NCBI RefSeq assembly: GCF_964656455.1
Contig: NC_135714.1
Span: 123,498,131 to 123,562,130, forward strand
DNA from: Halichoerus grypus
Lineage: Eukaryota > Chordata > Mammalia > Carnivora > Phocidae
Direction of reading: 5' to 3'
Length of the DNA: 64,000 nucleotides
Below are positions 33,761-45,959 of the stretch, piece by piece; the stretch's first letter is position 1, and each line of letters begins with the position of its first letter. The notes beneath the pieces were generated by a model that worked only from the letters and a program-made list of their open reading frames with translations, ran no database searches and was not told where the DNA came from. The position numbers and the translations under genes were made by a program.

Positions 33761-36484
33761 AGTTCATCTACTACAGAAACTTTTTAAAAAGTTCTTTACT
33801 AAAGAAAAAATTTGTCAAAACAAGTTTAACTATATTACACCAACTATAGATTATCTTCCTGCCACCTTAGAATCCATTTAGAGATTCATTTATGTGGTGC
33901 ATATTTTGTGTGTGTGTCACTAATTACATATATCTACAAAATAACTGCTGCTTTATGACACTTCTTGAACCACTAGTAAATAATTAAGTGGCCACAAGAG
34001 TTAGAAAACAAAAGCAATCCAAAAACAGAGGGTGGAGGCAGCTGAAAATTTATAAGTTGCTCAAAAGACTATCTTGGGTTGATGCAAGAGGAAAATCTGA
34101 GAACATTTTCTTTAAAAAAAATAATAAAAGGAAACAGAGCATGCAACTTCAGAGCTCAACTTGTGCCTAATCTCTTTGTGTGGGATTTTTTTCATTCCAA
34201 CATGTACCTCCCAGGACAAGCACGGCAGAAATCCCGAAATTATGTTCATCTTCTGAGGATAATATGTAATAAACATAGCCTTCCTTAACATGTGGGTCAG
34301 GGCAAAACACAATGTGTGTCTCCCATCCTGCCAATCCAAAATGTTTATACAGATATATCTAGTGAAAATGAACACTAATGGCCACCTTGCTGGGGACAAA
34401 AAGATGTAACAAAAGAACATGTGACTTAGGGAATATGGAAGCAGTAAAGAGACTCTCATGACTGCTTGTGAATTGTATGGACTCTATGTGTGGTTCGTTT
34501 TCTTTTTCACTGGGTGGTAGGCACCACCTCCTTTGCCCACTATGATTACCTCTCTAAGGAAGCTCAGATGCCTGGTTCTCACAGCACCAGCATTTGAGCC
34601 TGCCAAATTGCCAAGTCCCTGTTTTAGCAATATCAGAAATTATTTTGGCAAATATGGCGTGTGGAGGACACCTCAGATTTCTGTTCCTATTCCATTCTAC
34701 ATCGTTGGATGACAAAACCTCCTATAATCTGACCGAGGCATACAGAGTAGACAATGTTGTCGTTGAAAAAGAGTATTTAAATCTCTAGAACATCAATCTT
34801 TTGTAGATTGCTTTACCTCCTTTTTTATCTTTATATATGCATTTCAAAGCAATTTCAGAGCCATAAAGAAGGCAGGCATTACTACTATTATGTTCTACCT
34901 TAGAGAAAAGACAAAGAACTGATAGAAACCTCCACTCCTAGCCACTAGGTGTTTATAGCAGCCATGCTGTACTCTTCTGGAAGTCCTCTCCATGTGGTAT
35001 TTGAAGCTGTAAGGTGCAAGTGCTGGAGAAAACCCAGCTCTTTTCTCAGTGAAATGACCTGTTATTCTGTCAAAAGAAAGAAGGTGTTTCTCTGAGACCA
35101 CCATTACACCTGCTATGCTTTACTGAAATTCAAACCTCCCACACCCCCAGACCCCCATCTCTCAACTCCTCACATCTGGGAGCTGGCTAGCAAAACCACA
35201 GTTGGGTAGGGTGTGGGGGAAGGGTTAAAATATGGTTCCTGGATAAACAACTCTTGCAAATGTCTATGGTATTATGTGTATAACGAAATTTGGGTCTAAC
35301 TATATGGTGAAAGTATCCAAACACTTGTACTTTAATTGACACATGCCAAAAAAAAAAATTAAAAAAGATATTTGGCAAGGCATATTGTTTTTGACATTAG
35401 TGAAATGCAGCCTAACAGTGTTCTTACTGTGATCCTGCCCAAGAGTGATCACTTTTCTGTACTTTTCCTATGACAAATTTATTTTCCCTATATGCTTTTG
35501 TTGGCTAGCAGCTCTGGCATGACTTGACTGACAATGAGCCAGAAGATCTGAGTTAGGGGAAAATGCACAGCTCTCAAGCCTTGGCACATGATAGATAAGT
35601 GCAGAGCAAATACTACACATTCAAGCAAAGCCTTGTGTGTTGGCCTCATCAGCTCACCAAAGGACACCACAGACATCAGACAAAAATGACATACCCTACA
35701 ATCTTGGGAACAAAAATTCAGTAAAAAAAACAAAGCATTGCTAAAGCCTCCATTAGCTACATTAGCTAAGCAGTTGGTCATATGTTGTAGGTTTTACTTA
35801 GTTCACACAATTGTTGTCCGAAACGAGATTTGAGAAGGTCCCCCCCCTCCGATGATTTATCTTTCCTCTATAAAGTAGGAGGGGAGGCTATCAGCACAGA
35901 GTGAGGATGGAATTGGCAAGGGTTGAAAGGAATTATCCTAAGCCATGGACTATGAAAGTATTTTAACAGCAAATTCTTCAAAGAAGAACATATTTGTAAT
36001 CTGCAGTAGCAATCTAATTGGGATATTAGCATTTGAAATTGATCTTTTAATTTAATACTCTAGCATTTAATCACAAACAGTGACAAAAGACTTAAGTACT
36101 ACATAACAGGTGATACCAAGGTATGCCAGAATATATTTAGGAAAGAGACCTAAAGATTTCCAGTTCAATGGACAAAGTGTGTATTGGCGCGTGTGCACGC
36201 ACACACCCAACACACAAAGTGGCTTGTTTGCTTTTTAACTCTTACTCTAACAACAAGTTGTCTTCTTCAGAATCTGTGCAGTTTCATTCAATAGGTGAAT
36301 GGGTCTGATATCTGGCATGTGATTAAGCCTATCAATAAACCAATAGGGCAAAAATTTGTAAAACTTTTCTGGGCCACAATTGTCTGAGAATTGCTAAACA
36401 CTAAAAGTTCTTCCCAGAAAAACACGCATACACACCAGTTTTACGCAGAATTTCAGAGGGTTCACAGACCACCATAAAACCTAT
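33761..36484. other. Repeat-poor, apparently single-copy sequence
   Basis: About 2.7 kb without recognised transposons. Short frames only. The 34.1-34.45 kb part is of balanced composition and could be a conserved non-coding element, which cannot be judged without alignment. Confidence 0.35.
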
Positions 36485-37012
36485 TGCATCAGTTAGCTAT
36501 TACTGAATGCATCACAAACCAACCCAAATGTAATAGCATAAAACAACACTATTTATCTGAAGATTCCTAGGATCAACAGTTTAGGCTGGATTCAGCTGAG
36601 CAGTTCTTCTGGTCTTGTCTGGGTTCCCTTCCCCCACCTTTGGTGAGCCAGAGGTCAATTATGGCTGTTGTTTATGCTTCTGGGTGCTGGCTCCTGGAGG
36701 CCAGGGACACCCTTAGCTCAGTTCCATGTGGTCTATCATCCTCAAGCAACTTGTCCGGACCTAGCCTCATGGTGGAGACAGGTGTCCAAGAGAGACAGTT
36801 GAAATGCTCAAGGCCTCCTAAGGCCAAATCTCATAACTGGTGCTATGCTTCATTCTTTTGACTAAAGCAAGTCACAAGGCCAGCCCAGATTCAGTGGGCT
36901 GGAAATAGGCTCTACCTCTTAATGTAAGCTGTTATAAAATTGTATTGCAAAGGGTATTATTACAGGGAGGGGTAGAGAATCAGAGCCAATTTTTCCATCA
37001 ATTTACCATACC
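36485..37012 (-). mobile_element. MaLR-type LTR, older subfamily
   Basis: Reads backwards as an old MLT1-like LTR: 'gttagctattactgaatgcatcacaaacc', 'gctggattcagctgagcagttcttctggtc', 'actaaagcaagtcacaaggccagcccagattcagtgggctgg', 'tgcaaagggtattattacagggagggg'. Subfamily uncertain. Confidence 0.7.
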
Positions 37013-37985
37013 TACCATGAACCTAGGTTAATAATTTTCTGCCATGAAAATGAAGAAACAGTGGTTAAAAGAAAAAGCAGGAGTTTATTTTTACTGTGAT
37101 ATATAAGTGCAGAAATCAATAACTGCTTGACATTCCAGAAAGTGCCCTTATGTCAAGTCCAGAGCCAACAGAGTATCTTTTTCCTAGTGGCAAGCAAGAA
37201 ATCTCTCCAATACTTTTCCTTTCTGAAAGATAATACGTTAGGAAATAAATATGCTCCACATAACTTAAAGTTCTCACTTTGTTATTGAAATAGGACATCA
37301 TGGATTGCACATATACTTAGTGGGGTGAATGTTAGCAGTACTGATGGACAAGCTGAGGCAAGTGACACTGACTATTCTAAATGTCTGTGTCAGTTTTTAT
37401 GTCCAGCTCTATTAAGTAATATGGGACTTCACGTCTATGTCATAGATATAGAATCCCCCAAAACTGGGGATTCTAAAGTAAACAGCACTAACATTTCCCA
37501 CTAAACCAGAATCCTTGAAAACACTACTTCCACAAAGCACAGAAAAACTTCAGGACGACAAAAATTCCAAACAGGAAATATTGAACTCATAATGTGCCCT
37601 GAGTATGTGATGATGATGGACCCAGTGGTTGCTGTGGCATCATCAAAAATCAGCTATCAATAGGTTTGAGTATGGTTATATTTTTCTTCCCCCTAGAAAG
37701 AGCAATAAAAAAATAACTGACTATAGGAAATTTAGCAAATAATTGACAATAGTTGACTGAATTTAGCAAAATACAAGTCCTTTATTCAGGTATGTTTAGT
37801 TTACATCAAGTCTGACTTTGCCATTACCAAAGGGTATACACGTATCTAGATAGAGGAGATCTTCTTTGGTACTTTAATGCTTTAATGCTTCTTACACTTT
37901 TTCCCTAAATTATAAGAGAGTTGGTGTAACAACTGAATACACTTGGATGAATCCCCCATCTCATCCCCAATTTCTCTCTCTAATT
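37013..37985. other. Unassigned, with a perfect small hairpin
   Basis: No gene seen. Contains the 10-bp inverted repeat TAGAATCCCC/GGGGATTCTA at 37449-37475 (7-base loop). Confidence 0.4.
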
Positions 37986-38500
37986 CTGTATTGGTTTTCT
38001 GTTGTTGCTATAATGAATTACCACAAACGTAGTGGCTTAAAACGGTACAGATTTATTATCTTACAGTTCTGGAGGTCAAATGTCTCAAATAGGTCTCACT
38101 GGGTTAAAATCAAGGTGTCAACAGGCTGCATTCCTTTCTGGAGGCTCTAAGCAAGACTCCATTTCTTGCCTGTTTGAGCTTGTATAGGCTGCCTGCATTC
38201 TTTGGCTCATGGCCTCTTTGCATCTTCAAAGCCAGCAGTGGCTGTTGGGTCTTTCTTACATCACCGCACTCTGGCACTGATTCTTCTTCTACCTCCCACT
38301 TTCACTTTTAAGGACTACTGTGATTATATCAGACTCACCCAAATCCAGGATAATCTCCCTATTTTAAGGTCACCTGATTAAGAACCTTAACTCTGTCTTC
38401 TACCTTAATTCCTCTTTGCCGTGGAACATAACAGATTCACAGGTTCCCGAGATTAGGACATGGACATCTTTGGGAGGCCATAATTCTGCCTATCACAAAA
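37986..38500 (-). mobile_element. MaLR (MLT1-type) LTR
   Basis: Reverse LTR: 'ctgtattggttttctgttgttgctataatgaattaccacaaacgtagtggcttaaaac' to 'gattaggacatggacatctttgggaggccataattctgcctatcac'. About 515 bp. Confidence 0.85.
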
Positions 38501-38745
38501 TCTAGGCCATCCCACCTCTTTTCTCAGGCTACCTTAGATATTGATCTGTAATGATGTAAATTAATTCTTCCCAAGAGAGACTTTGCAGCACATGCTTATG
38601 ATACCAAGGAGAATTTCTTTAGATGGCAAATTGCATCTTCCAATGCAAATTCTAGAAATATCTACCATATCATCATTGAAATGGAAAAGAATGCATCATA
38701 GTTTTTTGACAATAAGAAGGATCATTTGAAAGAATATAATTGGAA
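38501..38745. other. Unassigned
   Basis: No feature seen. Confidence 0.3.
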
Positions 38746-38761
38746 TATTTTATATATTATT

Positions 38762-38953
38762 TTTTATCTAAATTCAATTAGCCAACTTATCATTAGTTTC
38801 AGATGTAGTGTTCAATAATTTATCAGTTTCATATAACACCCAGTGCTCATCACAACATGTGCCCTCCTTAATGCCCATCACCCAATTATCATATGCAGAA
38901 CATAAGAAACAGAGCAGAGGACACTAGGGGAAGGGAGGGAAAACAGAATGGGG
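38762..38953 (-). mobile_element. Very short 5'-inverted L1
   Basis: 38762-38900 is the L1 3' end on the minus strand ('cacccagtgctcatcacaacatgtgccctccttaatgcccatcaccc'). 38901-38953 is L1 3' UTR on the plus strand ('aagaaacagagcagagg...aggggaagggaggg', the complement of the 21020-21066 block of the other L1). A perfect 16-bp TSD TATTTTATATATTATT flanks it (38746-38761 and 38954-38969). Total about 190 bp. Confidence 0.88.
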
Positions 38954-38969
38954 TATTTTATATATTATT

Positions 38970-39884
38970 GATAAGCTGCACTCAGAGTCAATTCAATGCA
39001 TCATGCTTCATTATTGATAAGTTCCTTGATTTACTACAAACCCTCTGCAAGTCCTTATTTTTACCTCTTTCCTTATCTGCAGTGTATGATAGTAATTGCT
39101 GTTTATTTTGAGGTAGTGATCAATATCTTGGTTTAATTTTTTAATTACTAAATAAAGATGAACAATAATTAGTCTTTGCTCTCAACTTATAATAAACTGA
39201 CACAAAAATGATCTGCCCATCTGTAAGCAGACATGAGGATTATTTATGTCTTGTGATCTAATTCTTTATCCTCTTAGACAACAGTGAACATGGTCTATCT
39301 AGTCCAGTATATAATTATATATAAGATATGGTAGGATGGAGGCAGGAGGCAGGAGTTCTAAAGTACAAAAAAAAAAAAAGGAAAAATAAATCAGAAAAGA
39401 AAAAAAGACCTAGGAAGAAAGGAGACTGGAACTATTACAAATAAATGAGAGGGAGCACTAATTTCCTTGGAATTTAAACAGTGGTTACATAGTGGCTGCC
39501 TTCTTTTTTCACTAGGTATGACTTAATTTGAAATATTGGTATAAAATAGCATAATGTGGTATTGAAAGCATAAGGAAATATGAGAATAAATTAATGCCAA
39601 CTTGACAGTAGGGTCATTATGTGAGGCAACAGCTTTTTTTTTTTTTTTTTTTTGCTAATAATCCATTAGAAAAACCACCTATGTCTCCATTAAGAAATGT
39701 TCACTCAAAAAATGATGTGGCAGTTTTTAGATATTCCCATTACCAGTATAAATCTGGGAGGAATAAACAAATAGTCATAAGCTGTGGACACTTACTGTTT
39801 TCATATAAATCATGGGTGGTCTTCTAGTATATTCAGTGTCTCTTACTTGATTTTGTTCTGGTCACAGAGAACTTTCCATCTAGA
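38970..39884. other. Unassigned
   Basis: AT-rich, with an A run at 39367-39379 and a T run at 39632-39653. No gene seen. Confidence 0.3.
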
Positions 39885-40225
39885 CTAAATCATTTGAATT
39901 TCTCCAATCACGCCTTCTTTCATTCTACTCCTTTCACCTAGAACATCTCTCCCACTTTTCCCTAGAATAATTCCTACTCCACCTTTAATCCTGAGTTTAG
40001 ACATCACGCTGAGAAGCACTCTCTGGCACCACCTTTTCTTGATATTCCTATAATGGTGTGTTCCTTTTATCACTACATTTAGCATATTACAGTATAAATA
40101 AGTGTTCACTTGTCTTCCTCTACTCTACTCCCCAAATCAGTTTTCCTGCTACTTGAAGGCAAGGTCCCTATTGTTTTCATCATTGTACTCTCAACGCCTG
40201 ACATAGAATGAGTGATCAATAATTG
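39885..40225 (+). mobile_element. L2 LINE 3' end
   Basis: 'ctacttgaaggcaaggtccctattgttttcatcattgtactctcaacgcctgacatagaatgagtgatcaataattgttagttgaata' is the plus-strand L2 3' terminus, preceded by L2-like pyrimidine-rich sequence. Confidence 0.8.
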
Positions 40226-40251
40226 TTAGTTGAATAAAGAGGTAAGTGGGA

Positions 40252-40383
40252 AAGAAAGAAGGGGAGGGGAGGGGAGGGGAGGAGAGGAGAGGAGAGGAGA
40301 GGAGAGGAGAGGAGAGGAGAGGAGAGGAGAGGAGAGGAGAGGAGAGGAGAGGAGAGGAGAGGAGAGGAGAGGAGAGGAGAGGA
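40252..40383 (+). repeat. (GGAGA)n pentanucleotide array with leading GGGGA block
   Basis: About four GGGGA units (40261-40280) followed by about twenty GGAGA units, purine-only throughout. The G4-A-G4-A-G4-A-G4 start is a textbook G-quadruplex motif. The frames read from it are artefacts. Confidence 0.97.
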
Positions 40384-40950
40384 AGAAATCTGGGAGACAA
40401 GATGCTTAATAATGCTTATTCACAAGCCCAACCATAAAGGTTTTCTACATCTATAAGAGAAATGACACTTCCCACCATCCATGATTTATAAAAAGGACAT
40501 TTATTTACACACCCTGGCCATTCTCAGCATGCTCCATTTTCACAGAACGGAATAGACTATACAGTGCTCTGCTGCTTAATTCAAGAATGATTCCATTCAA
40601 TCACTACCAAGCAACCAATGTGACCATGTGAAAAAGAAACTTTGAGGGACTTAATTAATGTTCTTCTACCAAAGAGAGATGTAATCTCTCCGGATGTTGA
40701 TAAGGCATTTTGATTGTTTTACAAAACAAAGTTAAAGACATTTAGAAAAAGAGGTTTTGAGTCATGTGTATATTAAACAAGTGAATGACTGACATGGGGG
40801 TTACATTCAGAGGGCAACTATCAATGATATATTATCAATTTGGAGAAACCTTCCATACTGTGTTTCACAGGTATAAGCCCTACATTTCTTATCATTACTA
40901 ATGTTCAGAATAAAGGAACTAGAAATATGCAGCTGTTTGTACTCTGTTAA
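40384..40950. other. Unassigned
   Basis: No gene or named repeat seen. Confidence 0.3.
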
Positions 40951-40961
40951 AAATTAATTTA

Positions 40962-41163
40962 GGGACACCTGGGTGGCTCAGTTGGTTAAGCAGCTGACTC
41001 TTAATTTCGGCTCAGGTCATGATCTCAGGGTCCTGGGATCAAGCCCTGCATAGGACTCTGTGCTCAGTGGGGAGTCTGCTTGTCTCTCTGCCACTACCCT
41101 CTCCCCCCATGCCACTACCCCCCCATGCTCTCTCTCTCTCTCAAATAAATAGAATCTTTAAAA
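40962..41163 (+). mobile_element. CAN-SINE
   Basis: Head 'gggacacctgggtggctcagttggttaagcagctgactc', body with a local duplication of 'tgccactacccNcNcccc', tail AAATAAATAG. TSD-like ATTAATTTA at 40953-40961 and 41165-41173. Confidence 0.88.
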
Positions 41164-41173
41164 GATTAATTTA

Positions 41174-41382
41174 AATGACTTTGATGAAATGGGGAAATTT
41201 CCTATAAAATGAGATAAAAAAGGAAGAGACAAAATTGTATATTTTTAAACCAAAATAAATAATTCATATGCAGAAGAAAGTATAATTGACAGGTAAACCT
41301 TAACTACAAAAGAAAACAACTGGAACATAAGGGGCTCGATTTGACCATGAGCAGAATGGGTTAGTAACCTAATACCCTAAAC
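41174..41382. other. Unassigned
   Basis: No feature seen. Confidence 0.3.
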
Positions 41383-41593
41383 CAGTCATTCTCAACCAGG
41401 GATAATTTTTGACCCACTGGACACATTTGACAACATCTGGAGACATTCTTCACTGTCATGATTGGGAAGGGTACTACCAGCTTCTAGTGGATAGAAGCCA
41501 GGGATATACTACACATCCTACACACAACGAAAGTTTGCCACAGCAACAAAAAATTACCTGGTCCAAATTTTCAATATGTTTAAGTTGAGAAAC
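41383..41593 (+). mobile_element. hAT-type non-autonomous DNA transposon
   Basis: The inverted ends 'cagtcattctcaac' and 'gttgagaaac', with internal 'ggacacatttgacaacatctggagacattcttcactgtcatgattgggaaggg', match a common mammalian hAT-derived repeat. Subfamily not certain. Confidence 0.7.
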
Positions 41594-43427
41594 AAATTAA
41601 AAAATTATGTGATACAAGAATGTATTAAAATAAATGATAGACATTTAAAGTTTCCCCTCAACAATATTCTGTACCAAATCCTTATTAGAACATTGTATCC
41701 TACTTAGGGTATTACCCATTAGAAAATGTAGGTTGTGAATGATTAAAAATAGACTCTACTATAATTGCCCATGTCTTACATTTCTGCTTATGCAAGGAAC
41801 ATTATGTTATTACTCTGTCTCCCACCTATTTAGAAGATGTGGAAATAATTCATGCCTGTTTTGAAGCTGAATTCCGTGTCTTAGCTAAGAAAGCTAAGAT
41901 TCCTGGATTAAAAAAACACTCACAAATATACTATCTGATAAACAGACTAAAAAAGAAATCTGAATAAAATTTAAATTGAATGTTATGGAGAATTAAGTCA
42001 GTTCTCAATTGTGTGCTAAAAGAAAATCTTTAAAAGTTAAAACACATAGAAAAATATAAAATACACCAAAAATACAAATACCACAGAACTCTAAATGAAT
42101 GAGCCAAAAATCTTACATTACCAACATCAAACTATCCCAAAAGCTCAACATGTTTTAATAATATGCATTTTATAGCTAGAAATGTGGTAAAAATGAAGAA
42201 TGAGGAATTCCAAATCAAAATAAACAAATTTTCAAGTCACTTTAGAGTAGACAACGGTTAGAAAAGGGATAAGGTGCTGGAAATGAAGTTAGAGGAGATC
42301 ATTTTTAAAAGTGGGAAATGACAAGCAAGTTTTTGTGGTGAGAAGAGTTTATTTTCATGAAGCCACATTGAACAAAATGACACAGTTGAACCATTTTGTG
42401 TGGTCCTGTTCATATTTCCATTGGATGGGCACTGTGCTGATTCTACCATACGCTTTGCAGCCAAATATGACAAAATGTGACTTTAAGCAAAAATATGTAT
42501 AAAATATTGTTTATTATTTAAATTTCAAAACAAGTATTACATTCAGAATAAGAACCACATACTAGTTAAGCGTTATAAAACACACCCTAAGTATGTATGG
42601 TCATAGCTTTAGTCTAAACATTTTCTAAATGTCTTTGATGAGATAGTTGAATTTATAATATTATTTAATTCATTCAACTGCTCAGTATGACAAATACACT
42701 AAATTTCACTTTGATAATACATCATCCAACAACTAAAAGGGTATAATTTGTATTATTGTGACAATGTGATTTGGAAATGGAGAAAAATGTGAGGAGACTT
42801 CAGACAAGTCTTTTTACCTCTTAGCCAGTAATTTCAACATCTTGGCCAGCAAATCTTTTTCCAGAAATACCAACACAAAATTAAGGATCCTCCTTAGAGT
42901 TTCCCTCCCTAGGCAGTAGGAAGAAGCAAGACTCTATTGTGTCAACTCTTGAATAATCAGGAATTAACCATAGTCAGCATTTTTGTAAATCAACGACTTT
43001 CTCACTTCTGAAAATTTCTCTGCATTTTCCCTTCATATGTGGGAATTACCAGTTCTTTCTGTCCCTCCCATCACCTCTTCTATAACTTCTCATGAAGCAA
43101 ATATTATATCTCATTTTAATTTTTAAATTAAAATCAGGTTAATTTTAAATTAAAATCCATGTTTTTAAACCCCTCTTTTCTTACCTTTTTTCATTTTTTA
43201 TTTTCTGCATTCTTGTTATGTTCTCAGATCTCTTTTAGTTTACTATTCCTTCTTCAGTTGTGCCTAACGTAACATAAACTTCTGTTTAACCTATCCATTG
43301 TGTTTTGTATTTCCAATGATGACATTTTTCATTTCTAAAAGTTCTCTTCAGTTATATTTCAAATTTACCTTTTCTTTATTGGTAGCATCTTTTAAAATTG
43401 TTTTATTTCTTCTTTTATGCCCTTAAT
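41594..43427. other. Repeat-poor, apparently single-copy sequence
   Basis: About 1.8 kb, AT-rich, no recognised transposon. A palindromic 'ttttaaattaaaat' duplication lies at 43120-43160. No gene seen. Confidence 0.35.
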
Positions 43428-43444
43428 TATTTTAATTTCTTTTT

Positions 43445-43642
43445 CTTTTTTTTTAAGGTTTTATTTATTTATTTGACAGAGAGAGAGACAGCAAGAGCAG
43501 GAGCACAAGCAGCAGGAGTGGGAGAGGGAGAAGCAGGCTTCCCACTGAGCAGGGAGCCCGAGGTGGGGCTCGATCCCAGGACCCTGGGATCATGACCTGA
43601 GCCAAAGGCAGATGTTTAACAACTGAGCCACCCAGGAGCCCC
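43445..43642 (-). mobile_element. CAN-SINE
   Basis: Minus-strand, full-length. TSD TATTTTAATTTCTTTT (43428-43444 region and 43643-43658). Head end 'ctgagccacccaggagcccc'. The body has an 'agcaggagcacaagcagcaggag' microduplication. Confidence 0.92.
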
Positions 43643-43658
43643 TATTTTAATTTCTTTT

Positions 43659-43891
43659 AAAATATTAGTTGGTGATTCTCTCTCTCTCTCTTTTTTTTCT
43701 CTCACTATTTAAGTCATGGGAGAACAACATTCCAGCCAATGAGTGGATTGTGCTGATATGGGACCTTACCCTCGCACTTCAAATACATATCTGTGCTGAA
43801 TAAAAAACACAAACAAAATTAAATAGTTGAGTTATAAATTAAAAAAAGAAATGTGCAGGTGCTAAAAATGAAGAAGAAAATTAAAGAAGGG
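43659..43891. other. Unassigned
   Basis: Short CT and T runs only. Confidence 0.3.
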
Positions 43892-44360
43892 TGTATGGGT
43901 TGAATTATGTCCTTCCCTGAATTCATATATTGAAGTCTTAATCCCCAGTACCTCAGAATATGATCTGATTTGGAAATAGGTTAACTGCAGATGTAATTAG
44001 TTAAGTTAGGATAAAGTCTTCCTGGAGTAGGGTGGGACCCTAATCCAACATGACTATTATCTTTGTAAGAAGGAGAACTTTGGACACACATTCACATGCA
44101 GAAAAACACCATGTGAAAGTGAAGGCAGAGATTGGGGGGATGCTCCTACACACTAAGGAACACCAAAGATTGCCAGCAAAACACCAAAAACTAAGTGAGA
44201 GGCATGAAACAGATTCTTTCTCATAGTCCTCAGAAGGATCCAACCCTGCTGACACCTTGATCTTAGACTTCTAACCTCCAAAACAGTGAGATAATAAATT
44301 TTTGTTGTGTTAGCCATGCAGTCTTCTGTACTGTTACAGGAACCCCAGAAAACTAATACT
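43892..44360 (+). mobile_element. MaLR (MLT1-type) LTR
   Basis: Plus-strand LTR: 'tgggttgaattatgtccttccctgaattcatatattgaagtcttaatccccagtacctcagaatatg' to 'ccagaaaactaatac', with 'gacaccttgatcttagacttctaacctcc' in the 3' half. Confidence 0.88.
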
Positions 44361-44644
44361 AGGGGTGAGCTGAAGCCAAAGATATGGGGCTCATTGGGTA
44401 ACCAGGGCCAGTGATGAGCCTTACCATCTAGAAGCTAGGGTTTTAAGCCTGGGAAATGAAGGGAACTCAAGGATAGATCCTGTCCCCCAGGAAGGTAAAA
44501 CTGAGCTACCTGTGTAAGGCCAGGAATCTAGGAGGGCTTCTTTGTAAGTAAAAAGAGACTAGAGAAATTCTATTTACTGAGTTAGAGAAATAAAAATGTA
44601 TCTTCCTAGAACCTTGGGCAGAAAAAGAGTACATATAAGATCTT
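44361..44644. other. Unassigned
   Basis: No feature recognised next to the truncated 3' side of the large minus-strand L1. Confidence 0.3.
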
Positions 44645-45959
44645 ACCATCTACGAACAGAGATAATTTTACTACTTCCTTTCAAATTTGGATGCCTTTCA
44701 TTTCTTTTTCTTGCTTAATTGCTCTGGCTGGGACTTCTACTACTATGTTGAATAGAAATGGTAAAAGCAGGCATGCTTGCTTTGTTCCTAATCTTAAAGG
44801 AAAAGTATTCAGCCTTTCACCATTGAGAATGATATTCACTGTGAGTTTTTCATATATTGTTTTTATTATGTTGAGGTAGTTTCCTTCTGTTCCTAGTTTG
44901 TTGAGAGTTTTTATCATGAAAGGGTGTTGAGTTTTGTCAAATGCCTTTTCTGCCTCAATTGAGATGATCATAAATTTTTTCCCTTCATTCTGTTATTGTT
45001 ATATGTTACCTTGGCTGATTTTCATATGTTAAATCATCTTTGGATGATTCATGATTCATTCCAGGAATAAATCCCAGTTGGTCATGGTGTATAATCCTTA
45101 GAATACACTGTTTGAATTCAGTTTGCTAGTATTTTGTTGACAATTTTTGCATCAATGTTCATAAGAGATACTGGTCTGTAATTTTTTTTTTCCTGTCATT
45201 TTCTTTTGTATTTTTTTTCCCTGTAGTTTCTTTATCTGGCTTTGTTATCAGTGTAATGCTGGCCTTACAGAATGAGTTAGGAAGTGTTTTTTCCTCTGTA
45301 ATATTTGGGAAAAATTTGGGAAGTACTGGTGTTAGTTCTTCTTTAAATATTTGATAGAATTCATCAGGGAAGCCACTAGGTCCAGAGCTTTTCTTGTTAG
45401 GAGATCTTTGATTACAGATTCAACTTCATTATTAGTTGTAGGTTTATTCAGATTTTCTAATTCTTCATTATTCAGTCTCAATAGGTTTTGCATTTCTAAG
45501 AATTTGTCCATTCCATCTAAGTTATCCAATTTTTGGGGATATAATCATTCATAGTACTCTCTTATAATCCTTTTAATTCTATAGAATCAGTAGTAATATC
45601 CCCTCTTTCATTTTTATTTTAGTAATTTGAATCTTCTCTCTCTTATCTTCTTAGTCAACCTGGTTAAATGTTTGTCAATTTTGTTGATTATTTTCAGGAA
45701 CAATTTTTGGTTTCACTGATTTTCTCTATTGCTCTTCTATTCTTTATTTCATTTATCTCTGCTCTAATTTTTATTATTTCCTTCCTTCTACTAACTTTCA
45801 GTTTAGTTTGCTCTTTGTTTAGTTCCTTAAGTTGTAAAGGTTGTTGATTTGAGATCTTCTTTATTTTTTAGTATAAGTATTTACAAGCATAAATTCTCTG
45901 TTAGCACTGCTTTTACTGCATCCCATAAGTTTTGGCATGTTGTCATTTTCATTTGTCTC

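Noticed and set aside
33225..33881. Open frames of over 150 codons on both strands
   Set aside because: They are translations of a GAAA/GGAAAGAAA microsatellite: only Lys, Glu, Arg, Gly or Phe, Leu, Ser, Pro. No protein signal.
40191..40437. Open frames through the GGAGA array
   Set aside because: Simple-repeat artefact; period-5 repeat read in three frames.
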